A stretch of DNA of 64,000 nt from Arthrobacter sp. efr-133-TYG-118 (lineage in GTDB: Bacteria > Actinomycetota > Actinomycetes > Actinomycetales > Micrococcaceae). Made by a program: the position numbers and the translations under genes. Below the pieces are notes generated by a model, which saw only the letters and a program-made list of their open reading frames with translations, ran no database searches and was not told the DNA's origin. The DNA is taken from contig NZ_JARVRH010000001.1 in NCBI RefSeq assembly GCF_030209755.1, positions 1 through 64,000 of the forward strand, in the 5' to 3' direction. Of this stretch, positions 1 through 8,077 are shown in pieces. How positions within the stretch are numbered: the first letter of the stretch is position 1; each line of letters opens with the position of its first letter.

Positions 1-208
1 TGATCGCGTCGAACGCGGCCCAGGACCGGGCGGCCCGGCCCGTGCCGCCGTACACGACCAGGTCATCCGGACGCTCGGCGACCTCCGGGTCCAGGTTGTT
101 CATCAACATGCGCAACGGCGCTTCGGTCTGCCAGCTCTTCGCGGTCAGCTCGGTGCCGCGCGCGGCCCGGACAGGACGGGCTCCGGTAGTGAAATCGGCG
201 GATGCCAT
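1..208 (-). CDS. hutU: Urocanate hydratase, N-terminal part (cut by window edge)
   Basis: Urocanase converts urocanate to 4-imidazolone-5-propionate, the second step of histidine degradation in the cytosol. Only the first 69 residues are in the window. They carry the family's N-terminal signature: [20 protein letters not shown], then [20 protein letters not shown], the start of the NAD-binding region. The ATG at 208 follows an AAAGGAG Shine-Dalgarno. A predicted IclR-type operator lies about 100 bp upstream, and an IclR regulator is the next gene upstream on the same strand. The rest of the gene, and presumably other hut genes, lie left of the window. Confidence 0.9.
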   Translation of the reverse strand, partial: MASADFTTGARPVRAARGTELTAKSWQTEAPLRMLMNNLDPEVAERPDDLVVYGGTGRAARSWAAFDAI

Positions 209-305
209 GATGACTCCTTTGTCTCTGGAGGTTGCTAGGTGGAAGTCCTTCTGTATCCAGTAGAGCCCCTCCGCAACCCTCTTGGAATGGCTTTATGGAC
301 GGTGC

Positions 306-323
306 TGTCCGGAATACCAGACT
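306..323. promoter_or_regulatory. Predicted IclR operator upstream of hutU
   Basis: TGTCCGGAATACCAGACT is an imperfect 7-4-7 inverted repeat. It differs by two bases from the perfect palindrome at 1335-1352 in the regulator/permease intergenic region. The same site at both ends of the locus makes it the likely binding site of the IclR protein encoded between them. It lies about 100 bp upstream of the hutU ATG. Confidence 0.7.
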
Positions 324-325
324 CA

Positions 326-386
326 ACCAACTAGCAGTTGTTGTCGTTATGGGCGCCCATAACGACACCTGCTGTTAGCTAGTTGG
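326..386. repeat. Nested palindrome, dispersed family 1, copy 1
   Basis: Outer arms CCAACTAGC and GCTAGTTGG enclose a perfect 26-bp palindrome at 342-367, from TGTCGTTATGGGC to its complement. It sits between the 3' end of the IclR gene and the hutU promoter region. Related copies are at 21183, 52048 and 60769. It could act as a bidirectional terminator or be a REP-type element. Confidence 0.8.
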
Positions 387-397
387 GCGGGGGCTGG

Positions 398-1201
398 CTA
401 GGAAGGGCGGCCGTGGATGCGGATCGACAGTTCGTCCGCTGTTTTCTGGATTCGGGCGGCGAGGGCGGGCCATTCCTCGACCGGCACCTTGTCCTCGAGG
501 AAAGTCACGGCGACTGCCGCCGTCGGCCAGCCCAAATGGTCGGTGACGGCAGCGGCCACCGAGCCGAAGCCGGGCGTGACTTCGCCGTGTTCGGTGGCGT
601 AGCCGCGCTGCCGGACCTGGTCCAAGTGCGAGGACAAGGCCGAATATTTCATGATGGGCGATTCCATCTCGTGCCGGGCAGTAAAGGCGGCAGCATTCGG
701 GTACAGGGCCCTGACCTGCGATTTCGGCAGCGCGGCCAGGATCGCGCGCCCGCTGGCGGTGAGGTGGCTGGGAAGCCGGACCCCGACGTCGGTCACGAGG
801 GACGGGCGGTTCTTGGCCCGCTCCTCCACGATGTAGAGCACATCGCGGCCGTGCAGGACGGCCAAGTGCGCGCTCTCGCCGATCGCATCCACAAGGGCGG
901 CAAGCATGGGGCGGCCGAGCCGCGACAAAGGCTCTTGACGCGAGTATGCCGAACTGAGTTCAAAGGCGCTGATGCCCAGGCCGTAGCGCTGCTCCTCATG
1001 AAGGTGCAGGACGAACCCGTTGGCCTCCATGACGCCAAGCAGGTGATAGACACTGGACCGGGGCAGGCCCAGCGCCGTGGCTATGTTGGACGCTGCCATC
1101 GGGCCACGCCGGGAAGCGAGCAACTTCAGGATGCGCAGGGTGTTCTCGGCGGCCGGGACCTTGGAAGCGGCCCGGCCTTGAGTGGACGGCTGTATGGTCA
1201 T
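398..1201 (-). CDS. IclR-family transcriptional regulator, probable hut regulator
   Basis: This 267-aa protein has the standard IclR layout. The N-terminal winged helix-turn-helix is at about residues 15-75 (AENTLRILKLLASRRGPMAA, then ALGLPRSSVYHLLGVMEANG). The C-terminal effector-binding domain covers about 90-260 and includes LPSHLTASGRAILAALP. The ATG at 1201 is chosen because the family homology starts there; longer readings run into the promoter region. It lies between hutU and a divergent amino-acid permease, and identical palindromes occur at both promoters, so it probably controls histidine uptake and breakdown. Activator or repressor role and effector (for example urocanate) are not shown by the sequence. 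Confidence 0.88.
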   Translation of the reverse strand: MTIQPSTQGRAASKVPAAENTLRILKLLASRRGPMAASNIATALGLPRSSVYHLLGVMEANGFVLHLHEEQRYGLGISAFELSSAYSRQEPLSRLGRPMLAALVDAIGESAHLAVLHGRDVLYIVEERAKNRPSLVTDVGVRLPSHLTASGRAILAALPKSQVRALYPNAAAFTARHEMESPIMKYSALSSHLDQVRQRGYATEHGEVTPGFGSVAAAVTDHLGWPTAAVAVTFLEDKVPVEEWPALAARIQKTADELSIRIHGRPS

Positions 1202-1334
1202 GGCTCCTCTTCGAGTGCACGGTAATGCCCGGCTCGCCTCTTCCGCCACAAAGGCGGCAGGGCGGGTGTCCGGGATCCCGTACTTAAGCGTGCGCCCCGC
1301 GGAGCTGATCTGAAAGCCAATCAGAACATTAAGC

Positions 1335-1352
1335 TGTCTGGAATACCAGACA
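1335..1352. promoter_or_regulatory. Predicted IclR operator in the regulator/permease intergenic region
   Basis: TGTCTGGAATACCAGACA is a perfect 7-4-7 palindrome in the divergent region between the IclR gene and the permease. With its near copy at 306-323 it defines a consensus TGTCYGG-AATA-CCAGACW. I see no confident -35/-10 pair in the rest of the 1202-1500 gap. Confidence 0.75.
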
Positions 1353-1500
1353 TTTGCCCGCAAGACGCCCCAGTCGCCAACCGCCTGGTGGCACAGCGTC
1401 TGAGAACCGAGACAACGATGCGCCGTGAGACCCATCACAGGACGCTCCGGAATGGTCTGCTGGTTAACAGTCCCCCTCCCAATGACGAGAAGGTATTCGC

Positions 1501-2973
1501 ATGCAGCAAGCCCCAACAGCCGTCAGGACGCCGGCCGCCAAAGTCGTCGAAGGCGCGGTCACCACCGTTCTCAGCCGTGGCCTCAATGTCCGCCACATCC
1601 GATTCATGGCCCTCGGTTCGGCCATCGGGACAGGCCTCTTCTACGGTTCCGCATCTGCGATCCAAAAGGCCGGCCCGTCGGTTCTCTTCGCATACATGAT
1701 CGGTGGCGCCGCCGTCTTCATGGTGATGCGTGCCCTCGGCGAAATGGCCGTCCGACACCCAGTCTCCGGCTCGTTCGGCCAGTATGCCAGCCGCTACCTC
1801 GGACCGCTGGCAGGGTTCATCACCGGGTGGACCTACGTCTTCGAAATGGCCATCGTGGCGATCGCGGACGTGACGGCGTTCAGTATCTACATGGGCTTCT
1901 GGTTCCCACAGGTGGACCGATGGATCTGGGTCCTGGCGATCATCCTCCTCCTTGGCGCCATGAACCTCCTGAGCGTCAAGGTCTTCGGGGAGCTCGAGTT
2001 TTGGTTCTCGCTCATCAAGGTGGTGGCGATCATCGCCATGATCGCGGGCGGCGCTGCGATCATCGTGTTCGGCTTCCATTCCGGCAATGGCGGTGCGGCA
2101 CCGGGGCTGGGGAACCTCGTTGACCACGGCGGCCTGTTCCCGAACGGTTTCGGCGGGCTCTTGGCCTCGTTCGCGGTCGTCATGTTCGCCTTCGGCGGGA
2201 TCGAAACGATCGGCATCACGGCAGGCGAAGCCGCCGACCCCAAGAAGGTCATACCGCAGGCCGTCAACACCGTCCCGGTGCGCGTACTGCTGTTCTACGT
2301 CCTGACGCTCGGCGTGCTCATGAGCTTGTTCCCCTGGAATGAAATCGGGAACAACGGCAGCCCGTTTGTGCAGATCTTCAGCGGCCTCGGCATCCCCGCG
2401 GCGCCGCACATCCTCAATGCCGTGGTGATCACCTCGGCCCTGTCAGCCATCAATAGCGACATTTTCGGCGCCGGACGCATCCTCTTCGGGCTTTCCCAGC
2501 AAGGACATGCTCCGAAGAGTTTCGGCAAGGTCTCAAGGCACGGTGTTCCCTGGATGACCGTGGTCCTCATGGGCGGCATCCTGCTGGTGGGCGTTGTGCT
2601 CAACGCGGTAATCCCCGAGGACGTGTTCCTCGTGATCGCTTCCATCGCAACCTTCGCGACAGTGTGGGTGTGGGTCATGATCCTCGCCTCGCATGTCGCC
2701 ATGAAGCGCGAAATCAAGCGCAAGGGGCTCCCGGCGTCGGAATTCGCGTCGCCGTGGTGGCCGGCAGCGTCCGTGTTGACCATCGCCTTCATGGCCCTGG
2801 TGATCGTCATCCTTGGCGTCTTCGAGGACACCCGCGTGGCCTTGTACGTAGGCGCCGTGTGGCTCGGGCTGCTGGTGCTGGCCTACAAGCTGTGGGTTCG
2901 AGGTGGCGGCCGGGTGCGCGCCGAGCTCGTCGACGAAACAGCCTCAATCCCCGTCGTGGCCGAGCGCCCATAG
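1501..2973 (+). CDS. APC-family amino-acid permease, probable histidine transporter
   Basis: This 490-aa protein is an amino acid/polyamine/organocation (APC) carrier with about 12 membrane segments. The family's first helix reads [20 protein letters not shown], and the conserved [20 protein letters not shown] segment follows. It resembles the GABA/proline/histidine permease branch. The ATG at 1501 follows a GAGAAGG Shine-Dalgarno about 8 bp away. It diverges from the IclR gene and shares the palindromic operator at 1335-1352, so import of histidine or urocanate for the hut pathway is the best inference. Substrate specificity cannot be read from the sequence. Confidence 0.85.
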   Translation: MQQAPTAVRTPAAKVVEGAVTTVLSRGLNVRHIRFMALGSAIGTGLFYGSASAIQKAGPSVLFAYMIGGAAVFMVMRALGEMAVRHPVSGSFGQYASRYLGPLAGFITGWTYVFEMAIVAIADVTAFSIYMGFWFPQVDRWIWVLAIILLLGAMNLLSVKVFGELEFWFSLIKVVAIIAMIAGGAAIIVFGFHSGNGGAAPGLGNLVDHGGLFPNGFGGLLASFAVVMFAFGGIETIGITAGEAADPKKVIPQAVNTVPVRVLLFYVLTLGVLMSLFPWNEIGNNGSPFVQIFSGLGIPAAPHILNAVVITSALSAINSDIFGAGRILFGLSQQGHAPKSFGKVSRHGVPWMTVVLMGGILLVGVVLNAVIPEDVFLVIASIATFATVWVWVMILASHVAMKREIKRKGLPASEFASPWWPAASVLTIAFMALVIVILGVFEDTRVALYVGAVWLGLLVLAYKLWVRGGGRVRAELVDETASIPVVAERP

Positions 2974-3045
2974 CGGACACTCCCCGACGACGGCGGCCCG
3001 CCACTAACCATCGACCGTCACCGCAGGCCAGCGCTATCATCAGGC

Positions 3046-3681
3046 ATGGTTCCGTTCACCAACGTCCTGGCGTTTGCGCTGGCCGCATCGGTCCTCATCG
3101 CCGTCCCCGGTCCCAGCGTCCTGTTCGTGATTGGACGTTCCCTCGCCCTCGGCCGCAAAGGCGGACTCCTCAGCGTCCTCGGAAACGCGATTGGCATGGT
3201 TCCGCAGATCACCGCAGTGGCGCTTGGGCTCGGCGCGGTCCTGGCGCAGTCGATCATGCTGTTCACCATCATCAAGTTCGGCGGCGCAGCTTATCTGGTC
3301 TACCTCGGGGTGCAGGCGATCCGTCACCGCGGCGGGCGTTCGACGGCGGGCGGCCCGGCGCCGTCGCGGTCTATGCGGCGGCTCATCCGCGAAGGCTTCA
3401 TCGTGGGTGCGAGCAACCCGAAGTCGATCGTGTTCTTCGTAGCCGTGCTGCCCCAGTTCGTTGAATACTCCAACGGCAGCATTCCGTTGCAGCTCGCTGA
3501 ACTCGGAGCTGTTTTCCTAGTGATCGCCCTGATCTCCGACAGTATCTGGGCCCTCGCAGCCGGCACGGCACGCCACTGGTTTGCCCGCTCACCGCGGCGG
3601 ATCTCCACCCTGGGTGTCACGGGCGGGGTCATGATGATCGGGCTCGGCGGAACCCTGGCGCTCACAGGCACCAAGTCTTAG
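3046..3681 (+). CDS. LysE/RhtB-family amino-acid exporter
   Basis: The 211-aa protein has about six hydrophobic segments and the LysE/RhtB N-terminal pattern IAVPGPSVLFVIGRSLALGR, followed by LSVLGNAIGMVPQITAVALG. Length and motifs fit inner-membrane exporters of amino acids or homoserine lactones. The ATG at 3046 is the first plausible start; no strong Shine-Dalgarno is visible. It follows the permease by 72 bp on the same strand without an obvious terminator, so co-transcription is possible. The exported substrate is unknown. Confidence 0.88.
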   Translation: MVPFTNVLAFALAASVLIAVPGPSVLFVIGRSLALGRKGGLLSVLGNAIGMVPQITAVALGLGAVLAQSIMLFTIIKFGGAAYLVYLGVQAIRHRGGRSTAGGPAPSRSMRRLIREGFIVGASNPKSIVFFVAVLPQFVEYSNGSIPLQLAELGAVFLVIALISDSIWALAAGTARHWFARSPRRISTLGVTGGVMMIGLGGTLALTGTKS

Positions 3682-3709
3682 CGCCTTAGAACCGGAAGCA
3701 ACCGCGGCA

Positions 3710-4366
3710 TCAGCCGGCCGGAAGCCAATCCACGTGCGAGTCCGAGTCGTAGACCCGGCAAACCCGCACGCTGTCCTGGGCAGGACCATCAACAAGCTTG
3801 GTGGTGATCTTCATGAGGATGTCGTACGACGCCAGACCCGAGGCCGCCGTTGACTGCACGGGGTTCCCGGAATAGGCGATGGAGACAATGGTGAATGGCC
3901 GGGGCACCACCGTTCCGGTCACTATTCCAGAGTGGGCGGCATCGCTTTGCAGCCGGGCGGTACAGCTGTCCTTGATGCGTTGGATCCCGGCCGCGTCGAG
4001 GCCCTGTGCCACAGGAGCCGGCGCCGCAGGAGCAGGCGCCGCGGGGGCCGGAGCTGGCGCAGCGGGGGCCGGTGCAACCGGGGCATCGGGCTTAGCACTC
4101 GTCGCCGGTGCGGGGACCGGGGCCTGGCTCGAAGGCGCAGCGCTGGCGGAAGCGCTGGCGGCTGGCGCTGAAGCGGTGGCACCCGGCGTCGCGGCCGGCG
4201 TCTTGGTAGCACCCGGCGCCGAAGCCGACGCGCTGACGGTGGCCGACGGCGCGGCGCCGGCAACGGAGTTCGATGACGTCTGCGTGGCGTTGAGGGTGAT
4301 CGCCCCCGCCAGTCCGACCGCCACCACGCCCGCAACGACGATTCCTGCTCTTGCAGCTCGTCGCAT
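3710..4366 (-). CDS. Secreted or membrane-anchored Ala/Pro/Ser-rich protein
   Basis: A 218-aa protein of unknown function. It starts with Arg residues and one hydrophobic segment (GIVVAGVVAVGLAGAITL), which reads as a signal peptide or anchor. Residues about 35-125 are low-complexity Ala/Pro/Ser with PAPA-type repeats, typical of a wall-spanning linker. A compact C-terminal domain of about 90 residues follows, with two cysteines (SCTARLQ and VRVCRVYD) that could form a disulfide. A GGAGGGGG Shine-Dalgarno precedes the ATG. The strong codon periodicity of the Ala/Pro region produces long spurious open frames on both strands. Confidence 0.75.
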   Translation of the reverse strand: MRRAARAGIVVAGVVAVGLAGAITLNATQTSSNSVAGAAPSATVSASASAPGATKTPAATPGATASAPAASASASAAPSSQAPVPAPATSAKPDAPVAPAPAAPAPAPAAPAPAAPAPVAQGLDAAGIQRIKDSCTARLQSDAAHSGIVTGTVVPRPFTIVSIAYSGNPVQSTAASGLASYDILMKITTKLVDGPAQDSVRVCRVYDSDSHVDWLPAG

Positions 4367-4620
4367 TGTTCCCCCTCCCGGACCTGACGGAACATTTGCT
4401 TTGAGCGTAGGGACTGTTCGCCCGGCCTGGCATGCGTAGCCCCTACCCGTCTTTTGCCCGGACTACCCGGGTCACCACTTGCTCACCCTGGGGTCTTTGT
4501 CCGAGTAGTGGTCCAAGTGACGTGAGTGGCCAATGTGCCATAACGGGTGAAAGTCACTCATGTGTCTTGTGGGGTCGGCGCCTACCGTTGGAAGATCGCG
4601 ACTGCAAAGGAGTGATTCCG

Positions 4621-4905
4621 ATGTTCGATCCTTACTCAAGGCACGCCGCTCGGATGCGCAAGCAGCGCCGCCATGCGCTGGCTTCGCGACTTTTCCAGGT
4701 ATTTTCCAGGGCATCCAAGCAGGCCAAAACGAGTGCCTCCCGTTTCAAGGTGGGCGACTACGTGGCTGGGGACGATCCCTTCAACGGGTCCCAGGAAGGC
4801 GTGGTGGCCGTCATCAAAGGCTCATCGATTGGCCTGCGAACCGTCGTGCCAAAGGGTGGCACCTTGGTCTACTACGACTACCGCCAATTGAGGAGGCCGT
4901 GGTGA
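4621..4905 (+). CDS. Small basic hypothetical protein, coupled to an HTH gene
   Basis: A 94-aa protein that I do not recognise. The N-terminal half is rich in Arg, Lys and Ala (DPYSRHAARMRKQRRHALAS). The C-terminal half (FKVGDYVAGDDPFNGSQEGV onward) looks like a small beta-barrel such as an SH3/KOW-like fold. The ATG at 4621 has AAAGGAG 8 bp upstream. Its TGA overlaps the GTG of the next gene by 4 bp, so the two are translationally coupled. The 254-bp gap upstream (4367-4620) holds its promoter, but I cannot place -35/-10 boxes with confidence. Confidence 0.65.
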   Translation: MFDPYSRHAARMRKQRRHALASRLFQVFSRASKQAKTSASRFKVGDYVAGDDPFNGSQEGVVAVIKGSSIGLRTVVPKGGTLVYYDYRQLRRPW

Positions 4906-5138
4906 ATATCTCCGCTGCCGGCATTCCAGCCAACCGCTTCATGACAATCGCCGAGGTTGCCGAGGCCCTGCGGGTATCCAGAATGACCGTCTACCGCCTC
5001 GTGAACTCGCACGCCATCCATGCGGTGCGGTTCGGTCGGTCCTACCGCGTTCCGGAATCGGCGGTGGAGTCCTACATAGAGCATTCCGCCGTGGACGAGG
5101 CTGAGCAGAACCCCTCTAAGGCAACCGGGAACGCGTGA
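4902..5138 (+). CDS. Small helix-turn-helix protein, excisionase/MerR-like
   Basis: A 78-aa protein consisting almost entirely of an excisionase-type winged HTH: MTIAEVAEALRVSRMTVYRL, then AVRFGRSYRVPESAVESYI. The GTG start at 4902 is supported by AGGAGG five bases upstream, located inside the end of the preceding gene. No integrase, att site or other phage gene is nearby, so a regulatory role (BldC-like) is more likely than phage excision. Its last 23 bp overlap the 3' end of the convergent LacI gene. Confidence 0.8.
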   Translation: MNISAAGIPANRFMTIAEVAEALRVSRMTVYRLVNSHAIHAVRFGRSYRVPESAVESYIEHSAVDEAEQNPSKATGNA

Positions 5139-6210
5139 GGGTATTCGGTCCAACGGAGTCGCGTTCCACCGGCGGGCATTCAAGCTTTACCACCGGGCTA
5201 CCGGCCGGTTCGTCGACGCCGAGGAGCAAGCGCACACCCGCGGCGCCGAGCTCGTAGTGCGGCAGCGCGACGGTGGACAGCGGTGGCCGCATGTGGGCGG
5301 CGATGACTTCCTGGTTGTCGAAACCCACCACGGCCATGTCATCCGGAATGGATAGCCCCTGTTGCTTCAGCCCGTCGTAGAGACCCATGGCCATACGGTC
5401 GTTGTAACAGAAGACTGCCGTGACGTCCCGTTTGAGGAGCTCCTCGACTGCTCCGTAGCCGCCTTCCTGGTCAGGATACGCGTCGAACACGAGGTTCGGA
5501 TCGAATGCGATCCCTGCAGATTCGAGCGCGTCCCGGTAGCCCTGGAGGCGTCCGTCCTTCGCCGGGGCAGGAATCGTGGCGTTGATGAAGGCGATCCGCC
5601 GATGACCCTTGCGCACAAGGATGTCGGTGGCTTCCCGTCCGCCGTGGACTTCATCCGGGACCACGGCCAGGGCGTCGGAGTCCGGGGAGAAACAGTTCAC
5701 CAGCACGAAGTCTGTCTCTTGCAACGCGGCGGGTATCTCAGTTGGGCGGTGGAACCAAGTGGAGTACAGGATGCCGCGAACCTTGTGCTCGAGCATCATT
5801 GAGATAGCGTCTTTTTCCACGGGCTCGTCACCCTCGGTGTTGGCGACCAACAGCACGAATCCGTGTTTCCAGGCTTCGTCCTGGGCGCCGTGGATGATTT
5901 GCCCCGCGAAGGGGGTCGTGGCGATCGCGTCAGCGACGAGGCCAATGAACCGTGAACTGCCGCTCACGAGGTTCTTCGCGAGGGCGTTCGGGCGGTACCC
6001 CAGTTCGCGGATGGTGTCCAAGACGCGTTTGCGGGTCCCGGCGCCGATCCTGGCGTCTTTCTTGTTGTTCACAACGAGGGAAACCGTAGCAACGGAGACT
6101 CCAGCCCCTTCCGCAACCTCACGCATCGTGACCGGATGACTCGTCCTTGGAGTCGCCGGTGGATGCGAGGGGTTAACCCCGGGTTCTTTCAAGCTTTTTT
6201 CAGACGTCAT
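5116..6210 (-). CDS. LacI-family regulator of the fructan/sucrose operon
   Basis: A 364-aa LacI/GalR regulator. The HTH is at about residues 29-50 (TMREVAEGAGVSVATVSLVV), followed by the hinge helix (YRPNALAKNLVSG) and a periplasmic-binding-like sugar domain. Residues 1-27 form an unusual Pro/Ser/Thr-rich leader. The ATG at 6210 is preferred because a GGAGG lies 4 bp upstream; the GTG at 6225 would overlap that site. It is the last gene of the GH32/ABC operon, and LacI-type palindromes flank the operon promoter at 10918-10974, so it probably represses that operon. Confidence 0.88.
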   Translation of the reverse strand: MTSEKSLKEPGVNPSHPPATPRTSHPVTMREVAEGAGVSVATVSLVVNNKKDARIGAGTRKRVLDTIRELGYRPNALAKNLVSGSSRFIGLVADAIATTPFAGQIIHGAQDEAWKHGFVLLVANTEGDEPVEKDAISMMLEHKVRGILYSTWFHRPTEIPAALQETDFVLVNCFSPDSDALAVVPDEVHGGREATDILVRKGHRRIAFINATIPAPAKDGRLQGYRDALESAGIAFDPNLVFDAYPDQEGGYGAVEELLKRDVTAVFCYNDRMAMGLYDGLKQQGLSIPDDMAVVGFDNQEVIAAHMRPPLSTVALPHYELGAAGVRLLLGVDEPAGSPVVKLECPPVERDSVGPNTLTRSRLP

Positions 6211-6247
6211 TGGCCCTCCCCTCACAGTCTATCCAGTGGCCGCTTTC

Positions 6248-7153
6248 TCACCCCTTCGTCGCCCCGCTCTCGAGGCCCTGGATCATCGCCTTGTTGAGGA
6301 CGAGGAACACGAGCAGCAAAGGAGTGATAGTGATGCAGACAGCGGCGAACGTTGCAGTCCAGTCGACCTTGCCCATCGCTCCGATATAGTTCTGCAGCCC
6401 CAGCGGGATGGTCTTGAGCCCTTCGGAAAGAACGAACGTGTTCGCGAAGATGAAATCGTTCCAGATGAAGATGCTGTTCACCAGGACCACCGTCACTACT
6501 GTGTTGGTCGAGAGCGGAAGGGTGATCAACCCGAAGATCCGGTACGGGCCGGCGCCGTCCAGGGAGGCTGCCTCATAGGTCTCGCGGGGAATGTATTCAA
6601 AGAACGACGAGAAGAGGTAGATCGACATCGGAAGGGCGAACCCCGCCAAGGGGATGATCATCGATTGGTAGGTGTCCAGCAGGTTCACGGACGAGTAGTC
6701 GATGAACAGCGGCACAAGCGCGATCTGCACCGGCACGATGATGCCGATCAGGAAGAGGCCCCGGACGAATTTGCTGAACCGGAATCCGAGGACCTGCAAC
6801 GCATACGCCGCCATCATCCCCAGCAGGACGATGAGGAGGTTGGCACCCATCGTGACGATGAAGCTGTTCAAGATGTTCTGGCCGAGGTTGCCGGTCTGGA
6901 ACGCGCGGACGTAGTTGTCGAAGCTAATGGAACTCGGCAACGCGAAGGGATCACCCGTCGCGAAGTCGTGCTCGTTGCGCAGGCTCGTGAGGAACAGCCA
7001 GGCGAGGGGGTAGACCTGCACGACCACGATGAGGACGATCAGCACCCTCGACAAGCTTCGGAAGACGTTTGGCTTGCGGCGCCGACGTCGGGGAGCCGGG
7101 CTGCTTGGCGGGGCAGGGATCGGCCTGGTAACCGGGGCTGTTTGCGCGGTCAT
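6248..7153 (-). CDS. ABC sugar transporter permease (MalG type)
   Basis: A 301-aa inner-membrane permease of the carbohydrate uptake (CUT1) family with six predicted membrane segments. The EAA loop that contacts the ATPase reads EAASLDGAGPYRIFGLITLP. The N-terminus is Pro/Arg-rich and cytoplasmic. Its ATG overlaps the stop of the upstream permease by 4 bp (ATGA). The two permeases and the binding protein form one importer. No ATPase gene lies in the operon, so a shared MsiK-type ATPase encoded elsewhere is inferred, as is common in actinobacteria. Confidence 0.9.
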   Translation of the reverse strand: MTAQTAPVTRPIPAPPSSPAPRRRRRKPNVFRSLSRVLIVLIVVVQVYPLAWLFLTSLRNEHDFATGDPFALPSSISFDNYVRAFQTGNLGQNILNSFIVTMGANLLIVLLGMMAAYALQVLGFRFSKFVRGLFLIGIIVPVQIALVPLFIDYSSVNLLDTYQSMIIPLAGFALPMSIYLFSSFFEYIPRETYEAASLDGAGPYRIFGLITLPLSTNTVVTVVLVNSIFIWNDFIFANTFVLSEGLKTIPLGLQNYIGAMGKVDWTATFAAVCITITPLLLVFLVLNKAMIQGLESGATKG

Positions 7154-8031
7154 GCGTCAGCCTTTCGTTTGAGCATGAGCAAGATGAGTCCGACGGCGAC
7201 GAGGCACTCGATGACGATGAACACGGAGATGGTGCTCGCGTAGCCGAAGTCGGTGCTCGTGAACGCGGTTTTGTACATGTACGTCGTCAGGAGCTCCGAG
7301 GACTGGCCCGGGCCGCCGTTCGTCATGAGGTAGGGGATGTCGAATCCGCGCAGGCCGTAGGTTGTGGCCATGATGGTCGTGGTAATCCACACGGGCCGGA
7401 TGTAAGGGAACCGGATTTTGGTGAACAGCTGCCACTGGTTGGCGCCGTCCAGGCGCGCAGCTTCTTCAAGTTCCTGCGGGACGGCCAGCAGGGCCGCGTA
7501 GATGATGAGCATGTACAGGCCCGTGAACCGCCAGCCTTCGGGGGCTGAAACTGCCGTGAGGACCGTGTTGACGTCCGAAAGCCAGGGCCGCTCCAGGCCG
7601 CCGAGACCGATCCAGCCCAGGACCTGGTTGAGCAGGCCCACTGGATCGATTGAATAGATGCGCACGAAGAGGAACGCGATGGCCACCGTCGAGATCACCG
7701 CCGGCAGCAGGTAGAGGGTTTTGATGATTCCGGCACCGCGGCGTAGCGACGTGAGGAGACTGGCGACGAACAACGCGCCCCCCAATTGGAGGACGAGGCA
7801 GATGGAGAGGTAGCCGAGGGCATTGATGAAGGAGTGCCAGAAAACACTGTCGCCGGTGAGCATACGCACGTAGTTCGCGAAGCCCACGAACTCCATGTCA
7901 CTGATGCCGTTCCAGGAGAAGAAGCTGAGGAACAACGATTGGAGTATCGGGAACAGCACCGCGACGCCGTAGAGCAGCAGTGGCGGGAGCAGGAAGACCA
8001 GGACGGAGAGTCGTGATCGGTTGGGAAGCAT
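7150..8031 (-). CDS. ABC sugar transporter permease (MalF type)
   Basis: A 293-aa CUT1-family permease with six membrane segments and the coupling loop EEAARLDGANQWQLFTKIRF. It pairs with the MalG-type permease downstream. The ATG at 8031 begins MLPNRSRLSVLVFLLPPLLL, the first membrane segment; an upstream in-frame extension reads back into the binding-protein gene and is not used. A strong intercistronic hairpin at 8046-8069 separates it from the binding-protein gene, which may lower expression of the permeases relative to the binding protein. Confidence 0.88.
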   Translation of the reverse strand: MLPNRSRLSVLVFLLPPLLLYGVAVLFPILQSLFLSFFSWNGISDMEFVGFANYVRMLTGDSVFWHSFINALGYLSICLVLQLGGALFVASLLTSLRRGAGIIKTLYLLPAVISTVAIAFLFVRIYSIDPVGLLNQVLGWIGLGGLERPWLSDVNTVLTAVSAPEGWRFTGLYMLIIYAALLAVPQELEEAARLDGANQWQLFTKIRFPYIRPVWITTTIMATTYGLRGFDIPYLMTNGGPGQSSELLTTYMYKTAFTSTDFGYASTISVFIVIECLVAVGLILLMLKRKADA

Positions 8032-8045
8032 GGGAGTGCCTTTCG

Positions 8046-8069
8046 GGTGGGGGGCCTGCGCCCCCCACC
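8046..8069. terminator. Intercistronic hairpin between binding-protein and permease genes
   Basis: GGTGGGGGGC and GCCCCCCACC form perfect 10-bp G+C arms around a CTGC loop. It lies in the 46-bp gap inside the operon and lacks a U-tract. It is best read as an mRNA-stabilising or attenuating stem rather than a full terminator. Confidence 0.75.
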
Positions 8070-8077
8070 GCTTGGGG

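Noticed and set aside
4902..5138. Phage excisionase from an integrated element
   Set aside because: The HTH fold fits, but no integrase, att repeat, tRNA or other phage gene is nearby.
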